Source: JAZKHE01 sp040385525
GTDB lineage: Bacteria; Bacteroidota; Bacteroidia; UBA4408
DNA length: 64,000 bases
Assembly (NCBI GenBank): GCA_040385525.1
Contig: JAZKHE010000009.1
Span: 1 to 64,000, forward strand
Reading direction: 5' to 3'
Both the position numbers and the translations under genes were made by a program. Shown in pieces: positions 1 through 7,942 of this stretch; the first letter of the stretch is position 1; each line of letters opens with the position of its first letter. Below the pieces are notes generated by a model. The model ran no database searches. It saw only the letters and a program-made list of their open reading frames with translations, and was not told the DNA's origin.

Positions 1-23
1 AAGTCGTCGCCACTTTTAAATCT

Positions 24-56
24 AAAACCCCTTACAGAAATGTTTGGGGTTTTTTT
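24..56 (+). terminator. Rho-independent terminator of an upstream gene
   Basis: The 8-base arm AAAACCCC (24-31) pairs with GGGGTTTT (46-53) across a 14-base loop and runs into a T tract. It probably ends a gene lying before the window on the plus strand. The loop is long for a strong terminator. Confidence 0.55.
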
Positions 57-133
57 ATGCCTAATAATGTACTGGAAATGGAGTATTCAAAAATAATTAA
101 ACTACATTTACGTTATCTATTTAAATAAAATTT

Positions 134-1312
134 ATGAAAAAAAATATTGTATTTAATTTACTATTTTTTATAGCTATTACTTCTTTTGCTCAAAAAGGAA
201 TGAAATTTGAAACTGGAACTTGGGCTCAAATACAAGAAAAAGCAAAAAATGAAAACAAATTTATTTTTGTTGATGCCTATACAACTTGGTGTGGTCCATG
301 CAAATGGATGGCGAAAAATATTTTTACAAACGATACTGTTGGTGAGTTCTACAACAAAAACTTTATCAATGCTAAAATTGATATGGAAAAAGGGGAAGGA
401 ATTGAACTTGCTAAAAAATACGAAGTTAAATTTTACCCAACTTATTTGTTTTTGGATTCAAATGGCGAATTGGTTCACCGTTCTGGAAGCAGTAAACCTG
501 TAAAAATGTTTATTGAAGATGGTGAAAATGCTATTAACCCGAAAAAACAATTAATTACGCTTCAAAAAAAATATGATGCTGGCGATAAGTCTGAAGCTTT
601 AGTTAAAAATTATGCAATTGCTTCTGCTAAAATTTATAGCAAAAACGATGCTTTGGCGGTTGACTATATTGCAGTAAGTAATCAAGAAGAATTATTTACC
701 AATGATAATTTTAACGTGCTTTATGCTTTAGCTGAATTGGATAAAAAAGGATCGGAATTTTTGTTTAAAAATGCAGAATCGTACAGAAAAGTAGTGGGTA
801 CTGAAAAGTATGATGAGGCAATTATTGGTTTGTTTTTTGAAGAAAGTTGGAATGCTGGAAAAGATAAAGACGAAAAAAAGTTTAGTAAGTTAAAAGAAAT
901 TAACACTACATTTTTTCCTACAATTGCGGATAAAAACACGTTAAAAATGCGTCTTATTTATTTAGAAGGAGCCAAAAATATAGACGAATTATTTGAAGTT
1001 TACACAAAGTATTTTAAATCTTTTGAAAAGGAAATTAGTGCCGAAGAATATAACAATGCAGCTTGGTTTAGTTTTGAGAAAATTGAGGATAAAGAAAAGC
1101 TAAAAACAGCCTTATCTTGGGCTAATAAATCAATTGCATTAGAAAAATCGGCAATGAATATGGATACCAAAGCTAATTTGGAGTTTAAAATAGGTAATTA
1201 TAAAGAAGCTAAGCAAACAGCAACCGAAACGATTGAAATACTTAAAAAAGAAGGTGGAGACACAAAATCGATGCAAGATTTAATAAAAGAAATTAATCAA
1301 AAATTGAAATAA
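134..1312 (+). CDS. Secreted thioredoxin-like protein with helical C-terminal half
   Basis: A 392-residue protein with a Sec signal peptide (about 1-20, ending SFAQ), so it acts in the periplasm or outside the cell. A thioredoxin fold follows. The redox motif WCGPC has cysteines 53 and 56, in the TTWCGPCKWM context of thioredoxin_7/DUF255-type proteins, and a cis-proline lies in the later FYPTY. Known family members reduce or isomerise disulphides of exported proteins. From about residue 150 the chain is lysine-rich and helical, resembling degenerate TPR repeats near 300-390, and may bind a partner. The gene stands alone between two terminators. The substrate cannot be deduced. Confidence 0.8.
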   Translation: MKKNIVFNLLFFIAITSFAQKGMKFETGTWAQIQEKAKNENKFIFVDAYTTWCGPCKWMAKNIFTNDTVGEFYNKNFINAKIDMEKGEGIELAKKYEVKFYPTYLFLDSNGELVHRSGSSKPVKMFIEDGENAINPKKQLITLQKKYDAGDKSEALVKNYAIASAKIYSKNDALAVDYIAVSNQEELFTNDNFNVLYALAELDKKGSEFLFKNAESYRKVVGTEKYDEAIIGLFFEESWNAGKDKDEKKFSKLKEINTTFFPTIADKNTLKMRLIYLEGAKNIDELFEVYTKYFKSFEKEISAEEYNNAAWFSFEKIEDKEKLKTALSWANKSIALEKSAMNMDTKANLEFKIGNYKEAKQTATETIEILKKEGGDTKSMQDLIKEINQKLK

Positions 1313-1315
1313 ATT

Positions 1316-1345
1316 TTGTCAATTAATTAATTTGTTGTTTCTTTG
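1316..1345 (+). promoter_or_regulatory. Bacteroidota-type promoter of rpmB
   Basis: TTG at 1316-1318 lies 19 bases before TTTCTTTG (1338-1345), a one-mismatch version of the TAnnTTTG -7 box. The rpmB start is about 40 bases downstream. Confidence 0.5.
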
Positions 1346-1387
1346 CATTCCCAATTTTAGAACAACACAACAAAAAAATATAAAGTC

Positions 1388-1624
1388 ATGTCAAGAATTT
1401 GTGATTTAACAGGAAAAAAAGCAATAGGAGGAAACAAAGTTTCTTTTTCTAATAGAAAAACGAAACGTAAGTTTAATCCGAATTTACAAACTAAAAAATT
1501 CTTTTTACCTGAAGAAGGAAGATGGATTCGTTTAAAAGTTTCTACTTCTGCTATTAAAAATATTAATAAAAAAGGTATTGAAGCAGTAATTAATGATGCT
1601 ATTAAAAAAGGTATTATAGCTTAA
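1388..1624 (+). CDS. rpmB: 50S ribosomal protein bL28
   Basis: A complete 78-residue protein of the usual L28 length. It opens MSRICDLTGKKAIGGNKVS and contains the typical basic stretch NRKTKRKFNPNLQ and the segment EGRWIRLKVSTSAI. It is a component of the large ribosomal subunit. It has its own promoter and a strong terminator immediately downstream. In Bacteroidota rpmB usually sits directly before rpmG; here an aminopeptidase gene separates them. Confidence 0.96.
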   Translation: MSRICDLTGKKAIGGNKVSFSNRKTKRKFNPNLQTKKFFLPEEGRWIRLKVSTSAIKNINKKGIEAVINDAIKKGIIA

Positions 1625-1645
1625 TTTTTGCTAAACATAATTTTT

Positions 1646-1672
1646 AAAAAAGCCCCAATTTGGGGCTTTTTT
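1646..1672 (+). terminator. Rho-independent terminator after rpmB
   Basis: A compact hairpin, AAGCCCCAA pairing with TTGGGGCTT, flanked by A and T tracts. It ends the rpmB transcript and looks bidirectional. Confidence 0.85.
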
Positions 1673-1707
1673 ATTTTATCACTAGCTTTAGTGTTTAATA
1701 CATAAAA

Positions 1708-3099
1708 ATGATGAGTCGGTTAATTATATTTTTTTTGTTTTTGAGCACTTCGTTTAGTTTTGCTCAGTCATACGATAACGATTTATTACCTGCTACTTTT
1801 CATAAAAACAGAAGAGATGCTTTGCGCGCTTTGCTAAAAGATAGTTCGGTTGCTGTTTTTTTTGCCAATCCTGTTCGCAATCGCGCTAACGATGTTGATT
1901 TTCAATATCATCAAGACCCAAATTTTTATTATTTAACGGGTTTAAAAGAAACGGATGCCGTTTTATTAGTTTTTAAAGAAGAATTTATTTTTAAAGGACA
2001 GAAAACAAACGAACTAATTTTCGTTGCTCCCAAAAATCCTAAATACGAATTGTGGAACGGAAAAAGATTAGGTATTGATGGCGTAAATAAAAAATTGGGT
2101 TTTAATTCTGTTTACGCTAATACTGAATTTACGGATTTTGACTGTAAATTATCTAAATTAAATTTAGTTTACGCAATTAATAAACCTATCGATTTTACTG
2201 ATAATGAAGAAGATGCTGGCGATTTGTTTTCGATAAAAAAAGCTTTGGATAAAAAAGTGGCAGATGCCAAAATTAAAACCAAAAGTTTTGAGTTAGAAAT
2301 AATGATGGATATTCTTCGTGAAATAAAACAACCCGAAGAATTGGTTTTACTAAAAAAAGCAATCGATATTTCTTGCAAAGCACATATAGAATTAATGAAA
2401 ACGCTTGAACCAGGCATGCACGAATATCAGGCGCAAGCTGTGGTTGAATATTTTTTTAAAAATCAAGGTTCTGAGTACACAGGTTATCCATCAATTGTAG
2501 GTGGAGGAGAAAATGCTTGTGTGTTGCATTATAACACCAACCGCAAGCAATTAAATGGCGAAGAACTATTGGTTGTTGATGCTGGAGCAGAATACCATGG
2601 TTATACGGCAGATATTACAAGAACTTTACCTGTAGATGGAAAATTTTCGGAGCAAGAATTAATTATTTATAACATTGTTTTAGAAGCGCAAACTGCAGGA
2701 ATTAAAGCTTGTAAGGCAGGCAATAAATTTTGGGATCCGCATAGCGCAACTACTAAAATTATTAAAAAACGATTAAGAGAAATTGGTTTAATTAAAAAAG
2801 ACGAAGATTTTCAAAAGTATTTTATGCACGGCACTTCGCATTATTTGGGTTTAGATGTACACGATGCGGGCACTTTTAACACCTTACGACCAAATACCGT
2901 AATTACTGTTGAGCCAGGAATTTACATACCAGAAGGTTCTGATTGCGACAAAAAATGGTGGAATATTGGCGTTAGAATAGAAGATGATATTTTAATTACA
3001 GAAACCGAACCCATTAATTTATCGGTAAGTGTTCCTCGTTTGGCCAAAGAAGTAGAAGAAATGATGAAGCAAAAAAGTTTGCTGAATGAAATAAAATAA
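1708..3099 (+). CDS. Secreted Xaa-Pro aminopeptidase (aminopeptidase P, M24B)
   Basis: A 463-residue metallopeptidase that removes an N-terminal residue preceding proline. A signal peptide (about 1-20, FSFAQ) places it outside the cytoplasm. The aminopeptidase-P N-terminal domain spans about 25-180 and the pita-bread catalytic domain about 200-445. All five metal ligands are visible by comparison with E. coli PepP: Asp291, Asp302, His378 (in HGTSHYLGLDVHD), Glu402 (VEPGIYIP) and Glu425 (VRIEDD). Two ATGs occur in tandem at 1708 and 1711; either works. It is a monocistronic gene inserted between rpmB and rpmG, and probably serves peptide scavenging. Confidence 0.92.
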   Translation: MMSRLIIFFLFLSTSFSFAQSYDNDLLPATFHKNRRDALRALLKDSSVAVFFANPVRNRANDVDFQYHQDPNFYYLTGLKETDAVLLVFKEEFIFKGQKTNELIFVAPKNPKYELWNGKRLGIDGVNKKLGFNSVYANTEFTDFDCKLSKLNLVYAINKPIDFTDNEEDAGDLFSIKKALDKKVADAKIKTKSFELEIMMDILREIKQPEELVLLKKAIDISCKAHIELMKTLEPGMHEYQAQAVVEYFFKNQGSEYTGYPSIVGGGENACVLHYNTNRKQLNGEELLVVDAGAEYHGYTADITRTLPVDGKFSEQELIIYNIVLEAQTAGIKACKAGNKFWDPHSATTKIIKKRLREIGLIKKDEDFQKYFMHGTSHYLGLDVHDAGTFNTLRPNTVITVEPGIYIPEGSDCDKKWWNIGVRIEDDILITETEPINLSVSVPRLAKEVEEMMKQKSLLNEIK

Positions 3100-3149
3100 G
3101 GAAGAATAGTAAAATTGTTGAATAATTTAAAAATAAGTGAAAGTATAAC

Positions 3150-3180
3150 TTGTTAGTTTTAGATATTAATTTTATATTTG
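3150..3180 (+). promoter_or_regulatory. Bacteroidota-type promoter of the rpmG-DUF4295-ftsY unit
   Basis: TTG at 3150-3152 and a perfect -7 box TATATTTG at 3173-3180, with a 20-base spacer. This matches the TTG-N19-21-TAnnTTTG consensus. The rpmG start is 30 bases further on. Confidence 0.8.
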
Positions 3181-3210
3181 CACCCCATTAATTAAGAAGA
3201 ATAAGAAATC

Positions 3211-3393
3211 ATGGCAAAAAAAGGTAACAGAATTCAGGTTATTTTGGAGTGTACAGAGCACAAAACTAGCGGACAAGCTGGAACATCTCGTTACATTACC
3301 ACCAAAAATAAAAGAAACACACCTGATCGTATTGAAATAAAAAAATTCAACCCGATTTTAAAGAAAATGACAGTTCACAAAGAAATTAAGTAA
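3211..3393 (+). CDS. rpmG: 50S ribosomal protein bL33
   Basis: A 60-residue protein of the L33 family (MAKKGNRIQVILECTEHK, then SRYITTKNKRNTPDRIEIKKFNP), full length. It lacks the paired CxxC zinc ligands, having a single Cys14, so it is the zinc-independent form. It is the first gene after the strong promoter at 3150 and is followed 41 bases later by the DUF4295 gene, a Bacteroidota-typical order. Confidence 0.95.
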   Translation: MAKKGNRIQVILECTEHKTSGQAGTSRYITTKNKRNTPDRIEIKKFNPILKKMTVHKEIK

Positions 3394-3434
3394 TTTCTAA
3401 AAGAACTTTTATCAACGATATAAAATAAGAAATC

Positions 3435-3587
3435 ATGGCAAAGAAAGTAGTTGCAACATTAAAAACCGGAAAAGGAAACAACTTTACAAAAGTTATTAAA
3501 ATGGTAAAGTCTCCTAAAACTGGAGCTTATGCTTTTAAAGAAGAAATTGTTCACAACGATCACCTTAAAGATTTCTTTACAAAGTAA
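3435..3587 (+). CDS. DUF4295 small ribosome-associated protein (probable bL38)
   Basis: A 50-residue basic protein read directly from the bases. It begins MAKKVVATLKTGKG and ends DHLKDFFTK, with TAA at 3585-3587. Small DUF4295 proteins between rpmG and ftsY are a hallmark of Bacteroidota. I recall one being identified as an extra large-subunit protein (bL38) in the Flavobacterium johnsoniae ribosome, but I could not check that link here. Its context, directly behind rpmG and before a terminator, supports a ribosomal role. Confidence 0.88.
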   Translation: MAKKVVATLKTGKGNNFTKVIKMVKSPKTGAYAFKEEIVHNDHLKDFFTK

Positions 3588-3610
3588 TCTTTAACTCTGT
3601 TGTTAAGTTT

Positions 3611-3646
3611 AAGCTTCTTTTATTTAAAATAAGAGAAGCTTTTTCT
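3611..3646 (+). terminator. Terminator hairpin after DUF4295
   Basis: AAGCTTCT (3611-3618) pairs with AGAAGCTT (3634-3641) and is followed by a T run. It is the first of two terminators in tandem before ftsY. Confidence 0.7.
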
Positions 3647-3658
3647 GTTTAAAACACC

Positions 3659-3682
3659 AAGCGCTTAAAAAGCGCTTTTTTT
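3659..3682 (+). terminator. Second terminator hairpin before ftsY
   Basis: AAGCGCTT (3659-3666), a three-base loop, AAGCGCTT (3670-3677) and five T. It lies only 13 bases before the ftsY start, so it may also act as an attenuator or 5' hairpin of ftsY. Confidence 0.75.
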
Positions 3683-3695
3683 GTAAATTAGCCGT

Positions 3696-4649
3696 ATGGG
3701 AATATTTAGTTTTTTTAGTAAAGACAAAAAAGAAAGTCTGGATAAAGGTTTAGAAAAAACCAAAGAAAATGTTTTTTCTAAAATAGCTAAAGCAATAGTA
3801 GGTAAAAGCACTGTTGATGATGAAGTGCTGGATAATTTAGAAGAAATTTTAATTACATCAGACGTTGGTGTAAATACTACACTAAAGATTATTGAAAGAA
3901 TTCAAAAACGAATTGCGCGCGATAAATACGTAAGTTCTTCTGAATTAAACAATGTTTTAAAAGAAGAAATAGCAGCTTTATTAGCCGAAAATAATACAAA
4001 CGATTTAGTTGAATTTACAATTCCTGAAGGAAAAAAACCTTATGTAATTATGGTGGTGGGCGTTAACGGAGTTGGAAAAACGACCACAATTGGTAAATTA
4101 TCTTATCAATTAAAAAAAGCAGGAAAAAAAGTTGTGTTGGGCGCTGCAGATACTTTTAGAGCAGCAGCTGTTGATCAATTAAAAATTTGGTCGCAACGAG
4201 TTGATGTTCCTATTGTGGAACTTGGCATGGGAGCAGACCCAGCTTCTGTGGCTTTTGAAGCTGTAAAGCAAGGTGCGGAACTAAATGCTGATGTAATAAT
4301 TATTGATACCGCTGGGCGTTTGCACAACAAAATAAATTTAATGAATGAGTTGAGTAAAATAAAACGTGTAATGCAAAAAGTAATTCCAGATGCGCCACAC
4401 GAAATTTTATTAGTGCTTGATGCTTCAACCGGGCAAAATGCAATTGAGCAATGTCGACAGTTTACAGCCGCTACCGATGTAAATGCTTTGGCATTAACAA
4501 AATTAGATGGAACTGCAAAAGGTGGTGTAGTAATTGGAATTTCTGATGAGTTTAAAATTCCTGTAAAATATATTGGTGTGGGCGAAAAAATTGACGACCT
4601 GCAAGTGTTTAACAAAACAGAATTTGTAGATAGTTTATTTAAAATTTAA
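3696..4649 (+). CDS. ftsY: Signal recognition particle receptor FtsY
   Basis: A 317-residue SRP GTPase that docks the SRP-ribosome complex at the membrane for co-translational insertion. An N-terminal helical domain (about 20-100) is followed by the NG domain. It has the P-loop GVNGVGKTT (122-130), the SRP-specific ADTFRAAAVDQL (151-162), DTAGR (204-208) and TKLDGTAKGG (about 267-276). It is the short Bacteroidota form, without the long acidic A domain of E. coli. Two hairpins precede it. A zinc-ribbon gene follows after 15 bases and is probably co-transcribed. Confidence 0.97.
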   Translation: MGIFSFFSKDKKESLDKGLEKTKENVFSKIAKAIVGKSTVDDEVLDNLEEILITSDVGVNTTLKIIERIQKRIARDKYVSSSELNNVLKEEIAALLAENNTNDLVEFTIPEGKKPYVIMVVGVNGVGKTTTIGKLSYQLKKAGKKVVLGAADTFRAAAVDQLKIWSQRVDVPIVELGMGADPASVAFEAVKQGAELNADVIIIDTAGRLHNKINLMNELSKIKRVMQKVIPDAPHEILLVLDASTGQNAIEQCRQFTAATDVNALALTKLDGTAKGGVVIGISDEFKIPVKYIGVGEKIDDLQVFNKTEFVDSLFKI

Positions 4650-4664
4650 CTAAAATTATAAATC

Positions 4665-5033
4665 ATGTTAAATCAATTTACTTGTAAAACATGCGGTTCC
4701 ACTTCATGTATAAAAAAGTCGGAAACAGAATACGAATGTCAATATTGTGGAACAGATTTTTTTTTAAAGCAACCCGAAGTAAGTGCTGAAAAAATAAGGA
4801 ATGAGATAAACATAGCAATGCAGCAAAATGCGCATTCAGCTCAAACTTCGTTTTATAGAAGTGCTAAAACAACGCAACGTGTTGTGTTGGTTGTTACATT
4901 AGTTCTTATTTTAGTTGGCGTAGGTTTTGGAGTTTATATGTCGCAAAAAACAATGAGAGATGCTGATAAACAACGTGAAGAAATGTTGAAGACACAACAA
5001 GAAATTATGAAAGACATGAAGCTTTCAAAATAA
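4665..5033 (+). CDS. Zinc-ribbon protein with one membrane segment
   Basis: A 122-residue protein. Residues 1-35 hold CKTCG and CQYCG, a treble-clef-like zinc ribbon that is presumably cytoplasmic. One hydrophobic helix (about 70-92, rich in V and L) follows. The charged, glutamine-rich C-terminal tail could form a short coiled coil. There is no signal peptide. It follows ftsY closely and ends at a bidirectional terminator. No specific family or function is recognised; zinc ribbons of this type often mediate protein or RNA contacts. Confidence 0.75.
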   Translation: MLNQFTCKTCGSTSCIKKSETEYECQYCGTDFFLKQPEVSAEKIRNEINIAMQQNAHSAQTSFYRSAKTTQRVVLVVTLVLILVGVGFGVYMSQKTMRDADKQREEMLKTQQEIMKDMKLSK

Positions 5034-5066
5034 AAAAGAGGCGAAAAATTTTCGCCTCTTTTTTTT
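5034..5066. terminator. Bidirectional terminator between convergent genes
   Basis: GAGGCGAAAA (5038-5047) pairs with TTTTCGCCTC (5049-5058), flanked by A6 and T8. It serves both the plus-strand zinc-ribbon gene and the minus-strand repeat-protein gene. Confidence 0.85.
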
Positions 5067-5073
5067 GATGTTT

Positions 5074-5508
5074 TTATTTTGCTGAGCTACATTCCTTTAC
5101 CCAACCATCTCTTCTTGTCTTCCATCCTTCATCAACCGATTCCCAACTAACATACGATTCAAATTCTACTAATAATTTAGCAACAGCTGCATTTGTTTTT
5201 GCTGCCGCACAATCTTTAATCCATCCATCTCTTCTTTTTGCCCATTCTGGTGCAACGTCGCTCCATTTTGTATACGATTCAAATTCTACCATACGTTTAG
5301 CAACACAATCAGCATTAGAGCAAGCCAAAGTAGCATTACCCCATTTGTCGCGCATATCTTTCCATTCGGGAACAACAGCGCTCCAACCAACATGTGTTTC
5401 AAATTCGGCTAATAAATTGGCAACCGTATTAGCAGGTGTAATTTTTTTTGAATTTGCCGAAGCCGAAATTGTAGCAACTGCAAATAGAAGAATGAATAAT
5501 TTTTTCAT
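5074..5508 (-). CDS. Small secreted protein of three 40-residue Trp/Glu/Arg repeats (paralogue A)
   Basis: A 144-residue protein with a signal peptide (about 1-18), otherwise made of three repeats starting at residues 29, 69 and 109, exactly 40 residues apart. Each reads roughly [VL]A-xx-[LM]-x-EFE-x4-W-x2-V-x3-W-x3-R-D-x-W-x4-C. Repeat 1 carries two nearby cysteines (63 and 68); repeats 2 and 3 end in Cys100 and Cys140, so disulphides outside the cytoplasm are plausible. A paralogue lies 80 bases upstream. I do not recognise the family and give no function. It is the last gene of the TPR-SpoIIE/kinase block. Confidence 0.8.
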   Translation of the reverse strand: MKKLFILLFAVATISASANSKKITPANTVANLLAEFETHVGWSAVVPEWKDMRDKWGNATLACSNADCVAKRMVEFESYTKWSDVAPEWAKRRDGWIKDCAAAKTNAAVAKLLVEFESYVSWESVDEGWKTRRDGWVKECSSAK

Positions 5509-5588
5509 AAACGTTGAGTTTTAAGTTTAGTACTAAGTTATAAAAATAATTAAATAAAGCAAAAATGTCCGAACAGAAGTGTTGAGTT

Positions 5589-6035
5589 TTATTTTACAGA
5601 CTCACATTCTGTTATCCAATTATTTCTTCTGTCTTTCCAGCTTTCTTTGACGGCGTTCCAGCTTACATTTGTTTCAAACTCGAGTAATAATTTTGCGGCT
5701 TGTTCGTTGGTTTTAACTAATTCACATTCTTTAATCCAAGCATCTCTTCTTTGTTGCCAAGCAGGATTCATATTTTCTGCAACAGAATAGGATTCAAATT
5801 CTATCATTCTTTGCGCTATGCATTGCCCGTTGTTACATAGTTTGCAAGCATCTAACCATTTTACACGAAAGTATTTCCACTCATTTGCAACTGCATTCCA
5901 AAAAATTGTAGTTTCAAGTTCAACCAATAAATTAGCTAAATTGTTAGTGTTTTGCGTTTGATTATTATCTCTTGCAAAAGTAAAATTTGAAGTAAGAAAT
6001 AAAATAAAAACAAGTTTAGTTATTCTACTTTTCAT
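5589..6035 (-). CDS. Small secreted protein of three 40-residue repeats (paralogue B)
   Basis: A 148-residue paralogue of the neighbouring gene. A signal peptide (about 1-21, FTFA) is followed by three repeats beginning at residues 33, 73 and 113, again exactly 40 apart. The strongly kept positions are E-[FL]-E, the tryptophans, R-[RDN]-x-W and the terminal cysteine. Repeat 1 has three cysteines in ACKLCNNGQC. Repeat 2 has lost the first tryptophan (SVAENM). The start lies 6 bases after the histidine kinase stop, so the two are almost certainly co-transcribed, suggesting a shared pathway. Function unknown. Confidence 0.8.
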   Translation of the reverse strand: MKSRITKLVFILFLTSNFTFARDNNQTQNTNNLANLLVELETTIFWNAVANEWKYFRVKWLDACKLCNNGQCIAQRMIEFESYSVAENMNPAWQQRRDAWIKECELVKTNEQAAKLLLEFETNVSWNAVKESWKDRRNNWITECESVK

Positions 6036-6041
6036 TTTAAA

Positions 6042-7940
6042 TTATTTTAGTGGTACTTCTATAACTATTGTAGTTCCTTTGTTTTCAGTTGAATCAAAAT
6101 TAATACTACCATTTAAAAAAGCAACGCGAGATTGAATGTTTTTTAATCCAATTCCTTCAAACGAATTTATTTTAGTGGTGTCGAAGCCAACGCCATTGTC
6201 TTCTACCATCAGTGTTAACTCTTTTTCGTGTTGAATTAATTGTACACTTATGTAATTTGCCTTGGCATGTTTAATTATATTATTTACAATTTCTTGCAAT
6301 ACTCTAAATAAAGTGGTTTCGGTATTGGGTTCTAATCGCGTTTCTAAACCTACTATTTCTAAATCAACTTTAAGTTTGTTACCTGATGATAATTTATTGA
6401 TGAAATCTTTTACAGCTGATGCTAAGCCTAATTTTAGCAAGGCATTTGGCATCATGCTATGCGATACTGTTCTTACTTCTTTAACCGAGTCGTCAACTAA
6501 ATTGCTTGCATTGTTTAATAATTGCAAACTTTCTGTATCAGTTTTTTCAAGTTTATCTTGCAAGCTACTTAAATTTAATTTTGCTGCTGATAATAATTGC
6601 CCTACGCCATCATGCAAATCTTTTGCGATACGCACTCTTTCTTTTTCTTCAGCGTCAATAACGGCTTTACTTCTAATGTCGTTTTGCTTAGCAATTTCAG
6701 CTTCGAGCTTTAATTTATTTTCTATTTTTCTACGTTTAAAAATGCTCAATAAAAAAACACCAATTAAAATAGAAACGAGTAAGCCAGATACTATAATAAT
6801 GTTTTTAATATAGTTTTGTTTTTCTTTAACTTCTAATTTCGATTTTGTACTTGCTATTTCTAAATCTTTTTTCTCAACATCAAATTTAGTTTGCATCTCG
6901 GCAATGCTTATGTCTAAACGTTTACCGTATAGCGAGTCTTTTAAATAGATTAATGAATCGGAATAAGTTAAGGCTGTTTTATAATCGCCAAGTTTACTGT
7001 AATAGTTAGATAAATTATTGAACAAGTTTTCTAAATTATCAGGATTATCTGTTTTAGCATATAATTTGCGCGAATATTGAAAATATTCTAAGGCCTTTTT
7101 ATAATTTTTGAGCTGTGTATATACTTCACCAATATTGTTTGAAGCAGAAGTTTGTCCATCGTAATTATTATTTTGCTCAAACTTTGCTAGCGCTTTTTCT
7201 AAAAAAACAATTGCTTTTTCTGGCTTACCTAACAAAACATACAAGCCGCCTAAGTTGTTGTAATTCCAAGCTATTGAGGTGTTGTCGTTTAGTTTTTCGC
7301 GAATATCGGTTGATAATAAAAAGAATTTTTCTGCAGAATCTAATAAATTATGTTCAGCATATAAAATGCCTAGTGTGTTGTAAACATTTCCTAAAACTGT
7401 TTTTCTATCAATTTGTTTTCCAATTTTTTCGGCTTGTCGTAAATATTTATCTGCTTGTTTAAAATTATTTTGTTGTTGATATACGTTTGCAATATTTACC
7501 AACATATTTACCACATTGCTTTTTTGATCAATCTGTTCGTATAGTTTTAATGCGCTAAAGCTATATTTTAAACCTTCTTCAAATTGCATTAGCATAGTAT
7601 AGCCCGTGCTTAATTTATGATGAATACCTGCGCGATAAAAAATTGGTGTAGAGCTGTTCATCGAATTTAGAGCTGGTAACACAATAGCAATAATAGAATC
7701 AGCTTGATCTTGTTGGTAATATGCGGCAGATAAAGAAATTACAGATTCGTAATAATAAATTGTATTAGGACATTCTTTCGCTAGTGAATAAGCTTTTTTT
7801 GCAAGGCTAAGGGCTTTATCTAAATCTTTAGATAGTAAAGTGTTCGATTTTTCGTAATAATTTTTTATAACTAACGTATCGCAAGTTGATGCGTAAGAAG
7901 TTTGAATAGACAGAAAAATTAAAATAATAAATTTATTCAT
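6042..7940 (-). CDS. TPR-containing sensor histidine kinase (HisKA_3/NarL-partner type)
   Basis: Start set at ATG 7938-7940, which opens a clean signal peptide (MNKFIILIFLSIQTSYAS) two bases after the upstream stop; a longer frame reaching 7967 would overlap that gene. About 632 residues. A periplasmic part with roughly six TPR-like repeats is followed by a coiled coil, one membrane helix (about 379-400) and a cytoplasmic HisKA_3 domain with RIAKDLHDGVGQ (His443 is the phospho-acceptor). A HATPase domain follows, with DNGVGFD and GIGLKNIQSRV. Such kinases normally phosphorylate LuxR/NarL-type regulators; none is encoded in the window. The coil and helix resemble those of the phosphatase at 12285. 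Confidence 0.9.
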   Translation of the reverse strand: MNKFIILIFLSIQTSYASTCDTLVIKNYYEKSNTLLSKDLDKALSLAKKAYSLAKECPNTIYYYESVISLSAAYYQQDQADSIIAIVLPALNSMNSSTPIFYRAGIHHKLSTGYTMLMQFEEGLKYSFSALKLYEQIDQKSNVVNMLVNIANVYQQQNNFKQADKYLRQAEKIGKQIDRKTVLGNVYNTLGILYAEHNLLDSAEKFFLLSTDIREKLNDNTSIAWNYNNLGGLYVLLGKPEKAIVFLEKALAKFEQNNNYDGQTSASNNIGEVYTQLKNYKKALEYFQYSRKLYAKTDNPDNLENLFNNLSNYYSKLGDYKTALTYSDSLIYLKDSLYGKRLDISIAEMQTKFDVEKKDLEIASTKSKLEVKEKQNYIKNIIIVSGLLVSILIGVFLLSIFKRRKIENKLKLEAEIAKQNDIRSKAVIDAEEKERVRIAKDLHDGVGQLLSAAKLNLSSLQDKLEKTDTESLQLLNNASNLVDDSVKEVRTVSHSMMPNALLKLGLASAVKDFINKLSSGNKLKVDLEIVGLETRLEPNTETTLFRVLQEIVNNIIKHAKANYISVQLIQHEKELTLMVEDNGVGFDTTKINSFEGIGLKNIQSRVAFLNGSINFDSTENKGTTIVIEVPLK

Positions 7941-7942
7941 TG

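Noticed and set aside
4175..4615. 146-codon open frame on the minus strand
   Set aside because: Antisense to the conserved GTPase domain of ftsY.
6262..6813. 183-codon open frame on the plus strand
   Set aside because: It is antisense to the kinase domain, whose protein motifs are complete; low-complexity Ser/Leu/Phe text with no domain.
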